A DNA stretch of 64,000 nt, taken from the NCBI GenBank assembly GCA_963457665.1, contig OY735219.1:22732787-22796786 (forward strand), written 5' to 3'. Shown piece after piece: positions 48,500-61,060 of the stretch; position 1 is the stretch's first letter, and each line of letters starts with the position of its first letter. Both the position numbers and the translations under genes were made by a program. Under the pieces are notes generated by a model. That model worked only from the letters and a program-made list of their open reading frames with translations. It ran no database searches and was not told where the DNA came from. Source of the DNA: Thysanoteuthis rhombus (Eukaryota > Mollusca > Cephalopoda > Oegopsida > Thysanoteuthidae).

Positions 48500-48984
48500 T
48501 CATATTTTACAATGGCACATCTCTTAATGAGGACAATCCGTTCTACAAACGTGTTATTAAATGCAAATTCGTTAAGTGAATTATTAAGCCATTCCATTTT
48601 TTTTGCTTGCTATTTTGCTATTTTTAATCTTTCCTCTTTGGGCAATAATATTTGCAAGTGACATCTTTATTCACAGAATCGGACCATTCACCCGGCAAAG
48701 TTTGAAACAGAGATGACAAAGACTAAGACTAAATACACCCAATGTTTAAAAAAATGAAATAAAAAGAAACTTGCTATCACAGTCAATGATTGAACACCCA
48801 TGACAAAAATTTGAAGTCATATAAAAAAAAAAGATTTATCATGCCATATTTAAGATGGAGATGGACTCCAAGTTTCTTGACGCTTCATTCTAATTTATTT
48901 TTTTATGCATTATGTTTGAAAGGGCACAAAGTCTTCACGTAGCTGGATGAAGGACCTGCTGTGTCGGTAGATATCTTGCAGAAA
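48500..48984. other. Unassigned AT-rich spacer
   Basis: No gene or array module recognised. Confidence 0.5.
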
Positions 48985-49290
48985 AAAGATGCGAGACAAG
49001 GTGATAGCAGCTCAATCAAACACTTCACAGCCTACCTCGAGATGATCCTCTGAAACTTAGTATGGGAATACAAAGGAATCAAGATGGACAGAGAATACCC
49101 AAGTAACCTCAGATTTGCTGACAAAATTGTCGTCTTTGTTAAGAACGCTGATGATCTCCAAATAATGTTAGACGAACTAAATGAAGCAAGCAAGAAAGTT
49201 TGACTCCACGTGGAATTCAGAAAACAAAATGTTCAAAGGTGGGACGATAACAACGATCAAAATCGAAAATGCAGAGCTAGAGGAATAAAA
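48985..49290 (+). mobile_element. RTE-type reverse transcriptase fragment
   Basis: Reads ARQGDSSSIKHFTAYLEMIL, stop, then WEYKGIKMDREYPSNLRFAD and LQIMLDELNEASKKV. It matches RT motifs B to C of the RTE LINE at 13,190-13,480, but in plus orientation and from a different subfamily. Motif C is FADK, not FADD. Confidence 0.8.
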
Positions 49291-49329
49291 TGAGACCTCT
49301 AAATCCATAAAGGAACCAAAAAAGCACCA

Positions 49330-49405
49330 TCTCATGTTTGAGATCATCAAAGTTGGTTGTGATATGGTGAATAATAAGACATCACCACCACTTGGCCGAC
49401 TCAAA
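49330..49405 (-). pseudogene. HIT-type exon relic
   Basis: Minus strand reads LSRPSGGDV and, after a small shift, HHITTNFDDLKHEMV. This matches the F-module segment DHITASFDEFKHERV but lies outside an F module. Confidence 0.45.
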
Positions 49406-49645
49406 GCAGAGACATCAACTATCCTGTAGAGAGACTTTGGCCGATCAATCTCCGTTAGAAATCTATTTGGAACAATTTATATGGTTCTTAAAGGTTGCCA
49501 ATTCTCTGGCAAGAAGAGAAATGAAATAGCTAAATGAAATAAGATGAAAAAAGTGGAGGGTCCCTCGATATTACAATAAACAACTCAAGTCAAAGTCTTC
49601 ACCAAGCACTCTTACCCACTCCAAGTGACAAACATTACGTCTATT
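49406..49645. other. Spacer before module G copy 2
   Basis: Partly similar to the middle of module F (GATCAATCTCCGT region); no gene. Confidence 0.4.
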
Positions 49646-52125
49646 GCTCCATTGACATGGCTTTTACACCTAATACATTGCCAACCAAACATAAAAATTG
49701 AAGGAACATACGTGGAATTGCTTTGGTGGCAGTTACTAATAGATTTAAAGTCAAGAAAGCCAAATATTGGTATGAATTGATGTATATAGTATAGTGAATA
49801 TCTATCCGGCTATGACAGTGAGTATTAATCAGTTTGTTTAAAACGACTAAATTGATAAAAGCAAATTTTTCACTTTGGTTTTCCAATTCATTAAAAACAA
49901 ATTAAAATCGATTTGTTTTCTAAACAAAAGGAAAATAAACTGAAGGATTTCACGCCGAAAAGAAACATTTTCAAAAGAGAGAGAAAAAAGCCCCCCCCCT
50001 TAGCATCAATAAAATTGATGAATTGTTGTCAGCCTGGACTTTTCTATTCAAGTGTCTGCAACAACATTTCACCCAGCTTCGTTTGCTGTCAGTTATACAC
50101 ACTTTTCCAATCGTATTGTCAATCACTTTTTTTCAATATTTTACAATTTTCCAAACGTTGCGTTTTCTGAAATTTCTACTTATCGCCGAATTTCCAAAAA
50201 GCAAACATTTGTTCGGTGAGGGGAATATTTTCATCACCTAACAATAAGTTAGAAATGGATTGTAATCAATTTTACGAGGTCTGAATTAATATCTATAATT
50301 TTCACTAAGTCTTGAAAGATGACGCTAATTTCTTCGAACATTCAGAGATACATACCTTCTTTCATTATGCTTTTTACACTAGCCTCATCACCTTAAAATG
50401 TATTACATTTAGTCAGCAACTAGAGCAGTATTTAGATACATATCTTCTATTAAAAAGGCCAACACGAACATTACACGATTTTTATAATCTGATTATTTCA
50501 TTCCTTCCCAAATAAATTACTTCATCATAATGGTGACCTTAGCGTAATCAATTCCTACGAAGAATCACGAGAAATTCATCTCAACGAGCCCTCAAGGACT
50601 AGCTTTCAACGAATTGCTGACCCAAAGCAGCATCAGTGCCATACTTGTAGGTATAGTTCATCATATACACATATAGCCAATCCTGTATTTAACACAGATC
50701 ACAAAAATACAATGGAACGGTTCGAAATAAGGGAGGAGGTGCTATCCCTCCCACTGTCAGTCCTGGACCTACTGCCTGCTCCACACAGCCCAGATTGCAT
50801 TCAACGGGTCCTCCAGTGGCGGATAGAGGAAGGGCCTTCAGATATGAAGGATAGCTTCGAATATATTGAATAAGCAGTCCAAGACTAAATCATGGGTGGC
50901 ACTTCGGCAAGGCATATCACCCAGTTTTGCCACCCGACCAGGGTTACCAGAAAGATCCAATCGGGAAGTAGGAATAGTGAAAAAAAGGTGACCGTCTATG
51001 AAGAGATAAGTCTGCTTTCAGTTTCCATTCGCTCAGAATAATCTAACATAACGTCAACGGTAAGGAAACCTGGACCCTCGTCAGTGGAGGACAGCGTTGG
51101 TATATTATCCAGTTACATGAGAAAAATGAGTAGTTCGGGAAAAGAACTCAAGTGAATTATTCATTGCCTCTCCATCAAAGTATGACGTCGGTGCTTCAGT
51201 CCGAGGAAATGGATCCATTCTTCACCCCCCATCACTATGTCGACTACAAAATAAAGTTGGTCAGAGTTTTTTTCCTTCCTTAACGGAGAAAGTAAATTGC
51301 TGCAAGAATATTCAAGTCAGTTTTCTTTTATGGAATCGTGAAACATTCAAATGAGACTTTTGTCGAGGTTTTATCATCAAATCTCAATTTAGTAGATTAA
51401 ATTTAGTTCGATTAAATCAATTTGTTTTAATCTGATCAGTTGCAACCTGTTTCCTTTCTGTCTTTGTTTAACAAAGTGTATCAGTCAATGCGTTTCGTCA
51501 AGGGTTAGAATTGTCAACATTTTTAAAGCAAAAATTTACGTGAAGATCAAGGTCACTGAATATTTCAAATACATCTGGGCTTCTATAACCTTTGATGACA
51601 AGTTTATGGTGGTCAAAAGTCCCGGGCACATTATCTGAAGCGTTTGTATCAAATATTCGACTCAAGATTCTAAATGTGAAACGTCTTAATTCAAGCAAAA
51701 AAGCCAAACAGACACACGAAAAGTCACAAGGTAAGGTCTTCAGTAAACAGAAATTAGCCATAAAAAGTTAAAGCAAATATTTATAAGTATGGGACACAAA
51801 TGTTTGTGTAAGAAAAATAATTGAATCAAAATTGTATGTTCATAAATATTTAAAAAAAATTGAGTGGAAAGAATTGAAGGAACAAGAAAATTGAGAAAAG
51901 GCTAAATTAAGAAGTCAAGTATTGACTTTAGTTGGGCTTTGGATTGAATTCGTCTGTTTTAGCGTACGTCTCTGTCATTTATTCGTGCATGATGATTTCG
52001 CTAGTTTTTGCATGGACAGAGTCACATACGAAAAGAAAGGTGAAACTCAATAGTATGACTAAAAAGAAGCCTACTCAGCCAAATGTTTAATCCACCACCG
52101 ACCTTGACAGGAAAAAGAAAAATGT
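49646..52125. repeat. Array module G, copy 2
   Basis: Colinear with 39,118-41,596 at an offset of about 10.53 kb. Coding-like relic at 51,520-51,740 (minus). Confidence 0.7.
50712..50873 (+). CDS. Small open frame, module G copy 2
   Basis: 53 codons, MERFEIREEVLSLPLSVLDL to DSFEYIE, same start and stop as the copies at 40,180 and 59,654. The upstream in-frame CHTC segment is also open. Differences from copy 1 include Q to L, S to C, Q to R and W to R. Confidence 0.3.
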   Translation: MERFEIREEVLSLPLSVLDLLPAPHSPDCIQRVLQWRIEEGPSDMKDSFEYIE

Positions 52126-52200
52126 GTCACTCCCGGGTGTATCCGATCCCAAGATTTACTGTGATTCAGTTATACGCCTTAAACCACTGACCCAAATGAG
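52126..52200 (-). mobile_element. tRNA-like SINE head, copy 5
   Basis: At a second G/C' junction; same layout as copy 4. Confidence 0.5.
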
Positions 52201-52856
52201 CACCAAGAAAAGTAGAAATTATATGATTATAAATGACTGTTTGGATGGTCATTAAATATTTAATTACACCTTTGGTAGCACGCTAAGTTCGCTGAAAGAC
52301 ATTTATATTTAAATATTTTTCAAAGCAGGAATTCGACGTTTTAACCTCCCAGGTTCTTAAATTGAAAAAATGATTCACTGTTGCCAAAAAACGAGGAACA
52401 GTTTTCAAATTGGCCATTTTTTTCTTAAATCAATGGATTTTCTTACCTGGGTTTAGATGTGCAAAATTTAATTTGCTTGGTGAAATGATATTCCGTAGAA
52501 TCAAATGTAATGAAATAAAGTGTAGTGAAATAAAGATAAAATTAAATAAAACTAATGAATCTAATTAAAATATGGAAAGTTATTGAAACACTTGTAACGT
52601 AATTTAGAAACCAATTAAGATTAAAGGTTCAACTAACTTTAAAAGTCAGATTTTGATCCTTGGTACACTCAGCCACTGGGGAAGCAGTAGGCTTCAACAG
52701 TTCTTGTGACAGCTTCCTTACAATTTTACACATCTGGCGGAGTAGCATCCATGATAGCCTTTCCAATTCACCGTAGAACTTGAAAGTCAATTTAATACAG
52801 TCGTCGTCCACTTAATGTACATCCATTTCAAAATGGTCAAAGTTTACGAATTTCAA
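52201..52856 (-). pseudogene. Module C' exon relics, copy 5
   Basis: Lacks the one-base frameshift of copies 1-4 (reads YGELERLSWMLLRQMCKIVR and LSQELLKPTASP), but has the TAA after MDVH. The acceptor before the 46-nt exon is CGG instead of CAG, and the 49-bp intron acceptor is lost. Confidence 0.5.
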
Positions 52857-53032
52857 TTCTGTTATCCGTGTTGCAAAGTTGTCATGAATGCCACGATTAT
52901 TTTGAATACTGTCATTTTGCTTCTGTCTTTAAAAAGACACTGTTTTTTCCAGTCTGAAAGCTTTAGATTAGCACTTCAAATTCAATGAAAAGTCAAGCTC
53001 TTTTGCTTCCGAGTGATAGACAATAAAAGATT
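52857..53032 (-). pseudogene. Diverged version of the long C' exon start
   Basis: Replaces about 170 bp present in other C'/D junctions. The minus strand reads KQNDSIQNNRGIHDNFATRI and TELKFVNFDHFEMDVH. This aligns with NREGMLDYGVATRI and LKFINFDHFEMDVH elsewhere, after a TTTTTAAAG acceptor-like site. It looks like a paralogous exon brought in by recombination or conversion. Confidence 0.5.
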
Positions 53033-53819
53033 TGTATTCTTTTGGGAGGACCTTCAAGTCCATGTCGGTTATTATTTCTCCTGTTTTCTTCAGCAAAGTG
53101 ACTGCGTTTTAGGCCCTGAGTATGTAGAGTGTCGTTTTCCTCCAGTGGTAATCTGGAGTTCAGTTAAGTGAAACATTTAATCTCAAAATGAGAGAAACAT
53201 GACACAATGTCAAAATAAGTGGAGGGGGTTTAGACTGGTCCATTTTTCCTATTATTAACTTAGTCTCATTTGCTAAGCCAATTTTATTTCAATCTTCCTT
53301 TCACTAAAACAACGAATTTTCTGAGTATTTCCTTCATTCCAAATTTATCACAATACCAGAGTTTCTCTGTGGAAATCTTATTTAATGATAATGAAGTATA
53401 ATCCTAGAATTAGATCTTATCTTTGTTTATAAAACTATCACCAAACGCGTAATGTGCTAGAGAAAAAGGCTAGGGAACCTGATCCAGCTCATCAAAGATA
53501 AGTGTGATACGTCATATAGGCAGCATATCACAACTATTTGATGAGTTGCAACGAGGCCAATTGTTTAGAGGAATTTAGTGAAATCAGTTTTACCAAAGAA
53601 TCTAGATCATTGAAACTAGTAAAAACAATACCTAGGAATAGGTACGGGTTTCTTGTAATAAGCCATGTTCGTACAGAATTTCAGAACCTTCAAATGAGAT
53701 GAAATAAGATTACTGAAGCCAATGAATAAAAGAAAGCTAGATAAGCCTAGTTTAAGGATCAGAGATTCAAAAGCGTTAGTATTGATTAGTCTGATCTAAA
53801 AAAGGTGAGGATATAAGCT
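53033..53819. repeat. Array module D, copy 5
   Basis: Beta dyad at 53,485-53,548. The left edge is the join with the diverged exon block. Confidence 0.65.
53485..53548. repeat. Nested dyad element, beta type
   Basis: Same as 34,040-34,103. Confidence 0.75.
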
Positions 53820-54180
53820 TGACTTTATTCTTCTAATAAGAGTATGAATTAGCCTCATGCCAGGAAGAGTTAAATAATTTCACTTTAACTAACGACCCCC
53901 CGGTAGATGCAGGAATCTTATCCTCAGATATGGGTAAATTGGACCAATTACCTTTCATTGTTTCTAACATACAACTATGAATCGTCTAAGATGTTTGAAT
54001 GACCCGCACTAGTGCACAGGTTTCATCAAGTAGATAAAAAGGCTTACACGTCTTACATGAACAGGTTTGATTTGTTCATAAGGAGTCGAATTGATATATG
54101 GACAGGTGAGTGAAAAGGAGATGCAGCGGTAGCAGTCTAAGAAGAGTAGTGTCGGCTTACAGTAAAGCCCCAGCTCAAAG
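53820..54180. repeat. Module D', copy 3
   Basis: Colinear with 25,948-26,312 with small indels. Confidence 0.7.
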
Positions 54181-54235
54181 GCAGATGTGATATGACATCG
54201 TCAGCAGATCACGTTTATCTAACGAGATGCAACTG
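54171..54235. repeat. Nested dyad element, delta type
   Basis: Left arm shortened (CAGCTCAAAGG). Confidence 0.55.
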
Positions 54236-55430
54236 AACCTTATCTTTACAGGTGCAAGATTACGACAGCAAGCAGAAAAATTCAAGACATCAAGTGATAT
54301 GATTATTCAGCCAACATTGCTTTATATCCATCCAGGTTGCTTTCAATTCAATTAAATCAAGGATATGAGAGCAGCAGTTTGATATGGAGGGAAATGTTAT
54401 AACAAAGCTGGCAGATGAACAGGTCAAAGATGTCAATCCAGATAATTACTAATGGATTCTAGATTCTGGGTAATTTTATGAAACTACGTAGAAAATCACA
54501 ATGCCAAATATCTAGCATAATTTTTCAAGGGCGCAGTTTTTCTTTGCATTCAATAACTTAAATCTTGTTATTCGTCCATGCAGGACGGGAAATGACAACA
54601 CAACCATGAAATTTAAAACTGTTTTGCGAACGAGTCACCTACTGAAAGATGAACATTGATATATGCCTGAGTTATGTGATGGTTCTTTCAGGCATCCACC
54701 AGTTTTGTGAGATTCGGGCTTAATATTCTGGCATGGGTATCGTCATTGTTTACATCTGGCAAGCTCACTGCCTTTGACAGAAATTTTATTTTTCTAGTTT
54801 GTCCAATTTCAGTGCCAAGTCCGAGCATTTATTTTACAATCAAGCCACAATTCAGTTCGTGATTTCTTCGATTCTCCTATATCGTTTACATTGTTTTCCA
54901 GTTTATCATAATTAGGATAATAAGTTCTGTTGCTATTCGGATTTCTCTCTCAATTACATAATGTAAGGCAGTCACTACCAACATCTACTTGTCCGTAATG
55001 GATAAGGTTTAGATAAATTTAAAAAAAAACAAAATAAACAGGAACCGCCACGAAAGAACTAAAAAATTGCAATCCTACCTTTAAAAAGGACTTTGTGGAA
55101 CATACAATCTGATAAAGGGCCTCCGCAATAGCAAACACAACAACAGAACCTTTCATTCCAAGTAATATAAATCAGATTCCTCTATACTCGCACTTGTAAA
55201 GGCACTTAATGTTTTAGTAACAAAATTCATTACTTTGACAGCGTGAAATTCTGGTGTCCTGACAAGCGGAAACTCGTGTTCACGTCTTACCTTGAGTAAA
55301 GAACTCCGAACACTGGAGACGTGCCTCCATATTTTCACTTCAGCAGGTTTCTCCGTCCAGCGGAGAAACCAAGTAAAACTGCCTTTGATTTATGAAGAAT
55401 AATCGTGGTCAAAACAGCTCCTCGTGAACG
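54180..55430. repeat. Array module E, copy 5, with Gypsy RNase H end
   Basis: Gypsy-derived end at 55,153-55,430 (minus), joined to A2 at GAACGGT as in copies 2 and 3. Coding relic at about 54,690-54,955 (minus). Confidence 0.7.
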
Positions 55431-56469
55431 GTGCACGAGTACAAAAGCATGTACAGACGAATTGAAGATATCAAATATAATTCAGTCAATAAGGTTTGCA
55501 TACATTCATTATCAAAACGAGATAAGGCAAAGATTAGTTTCCAGGTTGTGATATGGAACAATTATCGCATACTTAAGAGCCATGTGGTCAATATCAGGAC
55601 AGCCATAAAGGCCATAGCTATAACTAGAAGTAAAAGAGAGAAGAAAGGTTAAAATAAATTATGGTCTATTATGATAGGCCAAGGATATTACGATGATATC
55701 CAGAATCAAGTTTGCAACATGGCCACACAATTTCTTGCTGGAAAAAGTTGTAATCAAAACTGCCTCGACATGCAATGTGTTTATCAGCCAATATATTACA
55801 GGCACTAGAGACATTCAACCGAATCAAACCAGAGTCATGAATGTAAAGTGAACTGCTTGAAAGACAGGATAGTAAAATTCTACTGTACAGCATCTCACCA
55901 TCTGTGTCTCCTAAGCGGAACACATTTGTCATTATTTGACATTGTGTTTAGAGCTGGAAAATAAATGGAATTGTCAAGGGCCAAAACATGGGAAGTGTAG
56001 TTACAAAGAAATACAAATCACTTACCGCAGCAGCTTCTGGGCAGAATCCATAGGGACTTTTCAGAGCAGAAGCGTCCAATTACATGAAATATCAGGTCTT
56101 CAACATCAACTGAAAACTTTCCAACATCAGAATCTGCTACATTGACTAATGTCACAAGTAATTTTTTATATTAAAAGTATTCAATAGACAAAATAACCAA
56201 TATTAACGTTTATTCCGTTTTTAACAGTATCCCGTGGTACCTCTCTCAACACGGACTATCCATTCAAAAAACGTCCTGTCAAATGCAAATTCGTTTGGTG
56301 ATTAATCAGAGAATTGGGATTTCAGAAATTTTAGATAAAATTATCGCATCCGTAAAATATTCGTCTTGTAAAGAGTTTATGCTTTGATTACTTCCTACGG
56401 TGAATTTCCCAAGAGATCGTATGCGAAAGTGCCCTATAAAAAATAAAAAATAAAAAAAAAAAAAAGAAG
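55431..56469. repeat. Array module A2, copy 3
   Basis: NYDL-type relic 55,730-55,932 and VV-type relic 56,025-56,155 (minus). An A-rich tract is added at 56,440-56,465. Confidence 0.7.
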
Positions 56470-57983
56470 AGATGGCGTGATAAACTAGACAAGTTGAATA
56501 CAGTTCAAAAGTTTAAGTTCATTAACAAATAATGAGAGAATGTTGGGAAACTACACATTTTCCTTCAGGCTATTGAAATTATCGAAGTAACTATGCATAT
56601 CGGTATTGCTATAGAGCAGACTATCTAGATTAAGATGAAACCTTTATGGAAAGTTTGAGAACCCTTCAGAACCATTGTGACATTTGGTAACACTTTTATT
56701 GTTTTGTATAGAACTAGACAATAAGATGTCTTCGTAAGAGGCGGTGCAGGTGGTCAAATAATGAGTAACATTGAGAAAGTAAACCAAGTTTGAACTTCAG
56801 GCAAAAGTTTGTATTCATCGATGCCAATGGCCCCTCTCCATTCCAAACCAGGATAGACCGAGTCTTGCAGACTGGTAACAATTATTATTAGAGACCGAAA
56901 ACTGATGGAGCCCAACCCTTCAGAGTTGGGTGACATTGGCAATGGCTACGATAGAGAACATTTCCAAAATGTCTGGCTAAAAAGGGCACTGATGAAGATT
57001 CAACAAGCCAACCGAGCTGGAAGCAGGATATAATTGCACAAATTAAATGGAGCGTAGAAAATATTTTTAACCCTGAAATTAATTGCAAACAAAAGACCCT
57101 TCCTCCGAAAAAAAATCCTGAAACAATAGAAGTACGAGATGTGTAGGACGAGACGAAGTTAGTAAGAGTCCTTGCAGCACCCTTTCATGTTTGAACTCAT
57201 CGAAGCTGGCTGTGATATGGTCAATAATAACATCACCACCACCACTTTGGTGACTCAAAGTGGATAAATCAACCCCCTAGCAGAGAGACTTTAGCTGATC
57301 GATCTCCGTAAGTAGTCCCTTGGAATGATACCTATACCATGCACAATTTATGTGGTTCTGGAAGATGGTTTCATAAAAGGAAGGGAATCAGATGAAAGAG
57401 CAATTAGCTTGGGGTAACTAAACAGTTAAGGCAGACAAACAGTTACTCCTTCAACCGGATCATTTCTATAATAGAAAATGATCGGGCCAAAAAGATAAGA
57501 TGGGTGTTGGTACCAAGACATTACAATGTGTAAACCCTAAAACAGAGGCTCCACCTCGTACAGTCCCGTCCCCAAGTTTCATTGACGTGGCCTGCTGCAT
57601 CTGAAGCTATAGACTGAAATAAATTTGTCATTTAGCAAGGGAACTTGGAACCCAAGGAGTGATCTTAAGGGGCCACGTCGAGAATTGTTGCCCTCAAATA
57701 CTAAGCTTTCAAGTAGACAATTCGTGAGACTGCTATTGCATTTTTCAGAGTGGTGGTTACTTCCAACAAATTCCAGGAAGTTACTTATTAATCAAAGCAA
57801 CAACTGATGGCTATTCAGCCAGTAACCAAGCTAAGATTTGCCTGATACAACATTAAATATGCAAGTGGATACAATCAGTATTCGAGTACTCCAGGGGAAA
57901 GGAATGTAACAAAATGAATTCAAAAAGGGAGAATTCCCGTAATTTCAGACTGGAACATTTCGATAAAATCTGAACAAATGTTT
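56470..57983. repeat. Array module F, copy 3
   Basis: Colinear with 37,003-38,487 at an offset of about 19.45 kb. HIT-type reading at about 57,185-57,245 (minus). Confidence 0.65.
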
Positions 57984-58593
57984 TTTTTGGTATTCAAATC
58001 GTTTCTGCTGCAGACAACCAAGTCGCAGCTCAAAACTTGCTGTGATATGTCAGAAAACCAGCACATCACTAGTCAACAAGTTGAGATGAGGTCAGATGGT
58101 TCTTTAAGGCTTCATATCCAGAAAATCGGTCGAGTGAGGGGAAAAATTTGCAGATCCTCAACTGAAGTCAGACAAATATGTTAAAAGACAGCCGCTAAGG
58201 AGACAAAAAACACACGAGTCAAATTATATAATTTGGTAAGAGGAGCACATTTACTGGGTGACAGATCTTGAGTATGAAGATTGCCAGATAACCAAAAGCT
58301 AGATGTCATTGTATCACAGCTCTTTGAGGAGTTACCATAAGTTCAGGTCTGAGATTTCAGGTGCAATGGAGCAAATTGTGGGAGGGGCATTTTTATAATA
58401 ACTAGAAAGTGAATTAGAGCCGGAATGGGGGCAGGATTGAGAATAACTAAGTAGGCTGCATGGATAAGAGGAAAGTAGCAGGAACCCCAGTCCCAGCTCA
58501 TAGAAGCGCTGTGATACATCACATTAGCATCATTTCCCAGTTATTTGAAGAGTTACGATAGGGTCTTATGAAGTTTAAATATTCATCCCTCTA
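57984..58593. repeat. Module C tail plus module X, copy 4
   Basis: Gamma dyad at 58,026-58,085 and decayed alpha dyad at 58,494-58,555, as at 38,534 and 39,021. Confidence 0.65.
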
Positions 58594-61060
58594 GCTCCAT
58601 TGACATGGCTTTTACACCTAATACATTGCCAACCAAACATAAGAATTGAAGGAACATGTGTGGAATTGCTTTGGTGGCAGTTCCTAATAGATTTAAAGTC
58701 AAGAAAGCCAAATATTGGTATGAATTGATGTATCTAGTATAGTGAATATCTATCCGGCTATGACAGAGTATTAATCAGTTTGTTTAAAACGACTAAAATG
58801 ATTAAAGCAAATTTTTCACTTTGGTTTTCCAATTCATTGAAAACAAATTAAAATCGATTTGTTTTCTAAACAAAAGGAAAATAAACTGAAGGATTTCACG
58901 CCGAAAAGAAACATTTTCAAAAGAGAGAGAAAAAAGTCCCCCCCCCCAATCAATGAAATTGGCCAATTGTTGTCAGCCTGGACTTCTCTATTCAAGTGTC
59001 TGCAACAACATTTCACCCAGCGTCGTTTGCTGTCAATTATACACACTTTTCCAATCGTATTGTCAATCACTTTTTTTTAATATTTTACAATTTCCCAAAC
59101 GTTGCGTTTTCTGAAATTTCCACTTATCGCCGAATTTCCAAAAAGCGAACATTCGTTCGGTGAGGGGAATATTTTCATCACCTAACAATAAGTTAGAAAT
59201 AGATTGTAATCAATTTTACCAGGTCTGAACTAATATCTATAATTTTCACTAAGTCTTGAAAGATGACGCTAATTTCTTCGAACATTCAGAGATACATACC
59301 TTCTTTCATTATGCTTTTTACACTAGCCTCATCACCTTAAAATGTATTACATTTAGTCAGCAACTAAAGCAGTATTTAGACACATTTTCTATTAAAAAGG
59401 CCAACACGAACATTACACGATTTTTATAATCTGATTATTTTATTCCTTCCCAAATAAATTACTTCATCATAATGGTGACTTAAGCGTAATCAATTCCAAC
59501 GAAGAATCACGAGAAATTCGTCTCAACGAGCCGTCAAGAACTGGCTTTCAACGAATTGCTGACCCAAAGCAGCATCAGTGCCATACTTGTAGGTATAGTT
59601 CATCATATACACATATAGCCAATCCTGTATTTAACACAGATCACAAAAATACAATGGAACGGTTCGAAATAAGGGAGGAGGTGCTATCCCTCCCACTGTC
59701 AGTCCTGGACCTACTGCCTGCTCCACACAGCCCAGATTACATTCAACGGGTCCTCCAGTGGTGGATAGAGGAAGGGCCTTCAGATATGAAGGATAGCTTT
59801 GAATATATTGAATAAGCAGTACAAGACTAAACCATGGGTTGCACTTCGACAAGGCATAGCAACCAATTTTGCCACCCGACCAGGGTTACCAGAAAGATCC
59901 GATCGGGAAGCAGGAATAGTGAAAAAAAGGTGACTGTCTATGAAAAGACGAATCTGCTTTCAGTTTCTATTCGCTCAGAATAATCTAACATAACGTCAAC
60001 GGTAAGGAAACCTGGACCCTCGTCAGTGGAGGACAGCATTGGTATATCATCCAGTTACTACGGGAAAAATGAGTAGTTCGGGAAAAGAACTCAAGTGAAT
60101 TATTCACTGCCTCTCTATCAAAGTATGACGTCGGTGCTTCAGTCGGAGGAAATGGATTCATTCTTCACCCCCCCCCCACTATGTCGACTGCAAAATAAAG
60201 TTGGTGCTCAGAGTTTTTTTCTTTCCTTAACGGAGAAAGTAAATTGCTGCAAGAATATTCAAGTCAGTTTTCTTTATGGAATCGTGGAACATTTAAATGA
60301 GACTTGTCAAGGTTTTGTTATCAAATCTCAATTTAGTAAATACATGTTCGATTAAATCAATTTGTTCTAATCTGATCAGTTGCAATCTGTTTCCTGTCTT
60401 TGTTTAACTTAGTGTATCAGTCAATGCGTTTCGTCAAGGGTTAGAATTGTCAACATTTTTAAAGCAAAACTTTACGTGAAGATCAAGGTCACTGAATATT
60501 TCAAATACATCAGGGTTTCTATAATCTTTGATGACAAGTTTATGGTGGTCAAAAGTCAGGGGCACATTATTCAAAGCTTTTGTATCAAATATTCGACTCA
60601 AGATTCTAAATGTGAAACGTCTTAATTCAAGCAAAAAAGCCAAACAGACACACGAAAAGTCACAAGGTAAGGTCTTCAGTAAACAGAAATTAGCCATAAA
60701 AAGTTAAAGCAAATATTTATAAGTATGGGACACAAATGTTTGTGTAAGAAAAATAATTGAATCAAAATTGTATGTTCATAAATATTTAAAAAAATTGAGT
60801 GGAAAGAATTGAAGGAACAAGAAAATTGAGAAAAGGCTAAATTAAGAAGTCAAGTATTGACTTTAGTTGGGCTTTAGATTGAATTCGTCTGTTTTAGCGT
60901 ACGTCACTGTCATTTATTCGTGCATGATGATTTCGCTAGTTTTTGCATGGACAGAGTCACATACGAAAAGAAAGTTGAAACTCAATAGTATTACTAAAAG
61001 GAAGCCTACTCAGCCAAATGATTAATCCACCACCGACCTGGAAAGGAAAAAGAAAAATGT
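58594..61060. repeat. Array module G, copy 3
   Basis: Colinear with copies 1 and 2. C-runs at 58,939 and 60,168 differ in length between copies. Coding-like relic at 60,455-60,680 (minus). Confidence 0.7.
59654..59815 (+). CDS. Small open frame, module G copy 3
   Basis: 53 codons, MERFEIREEVLSLPLSVLDL to DSFEYIE; upstream in-frame segment with CHTC also open. See 39,964-40,341. Confidence 0.3.
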   Translation: MERFEIREEVLSLPLSVLDLLPAPHSPDYIQRVLQWWIEEGPSDMKDSFEYIE

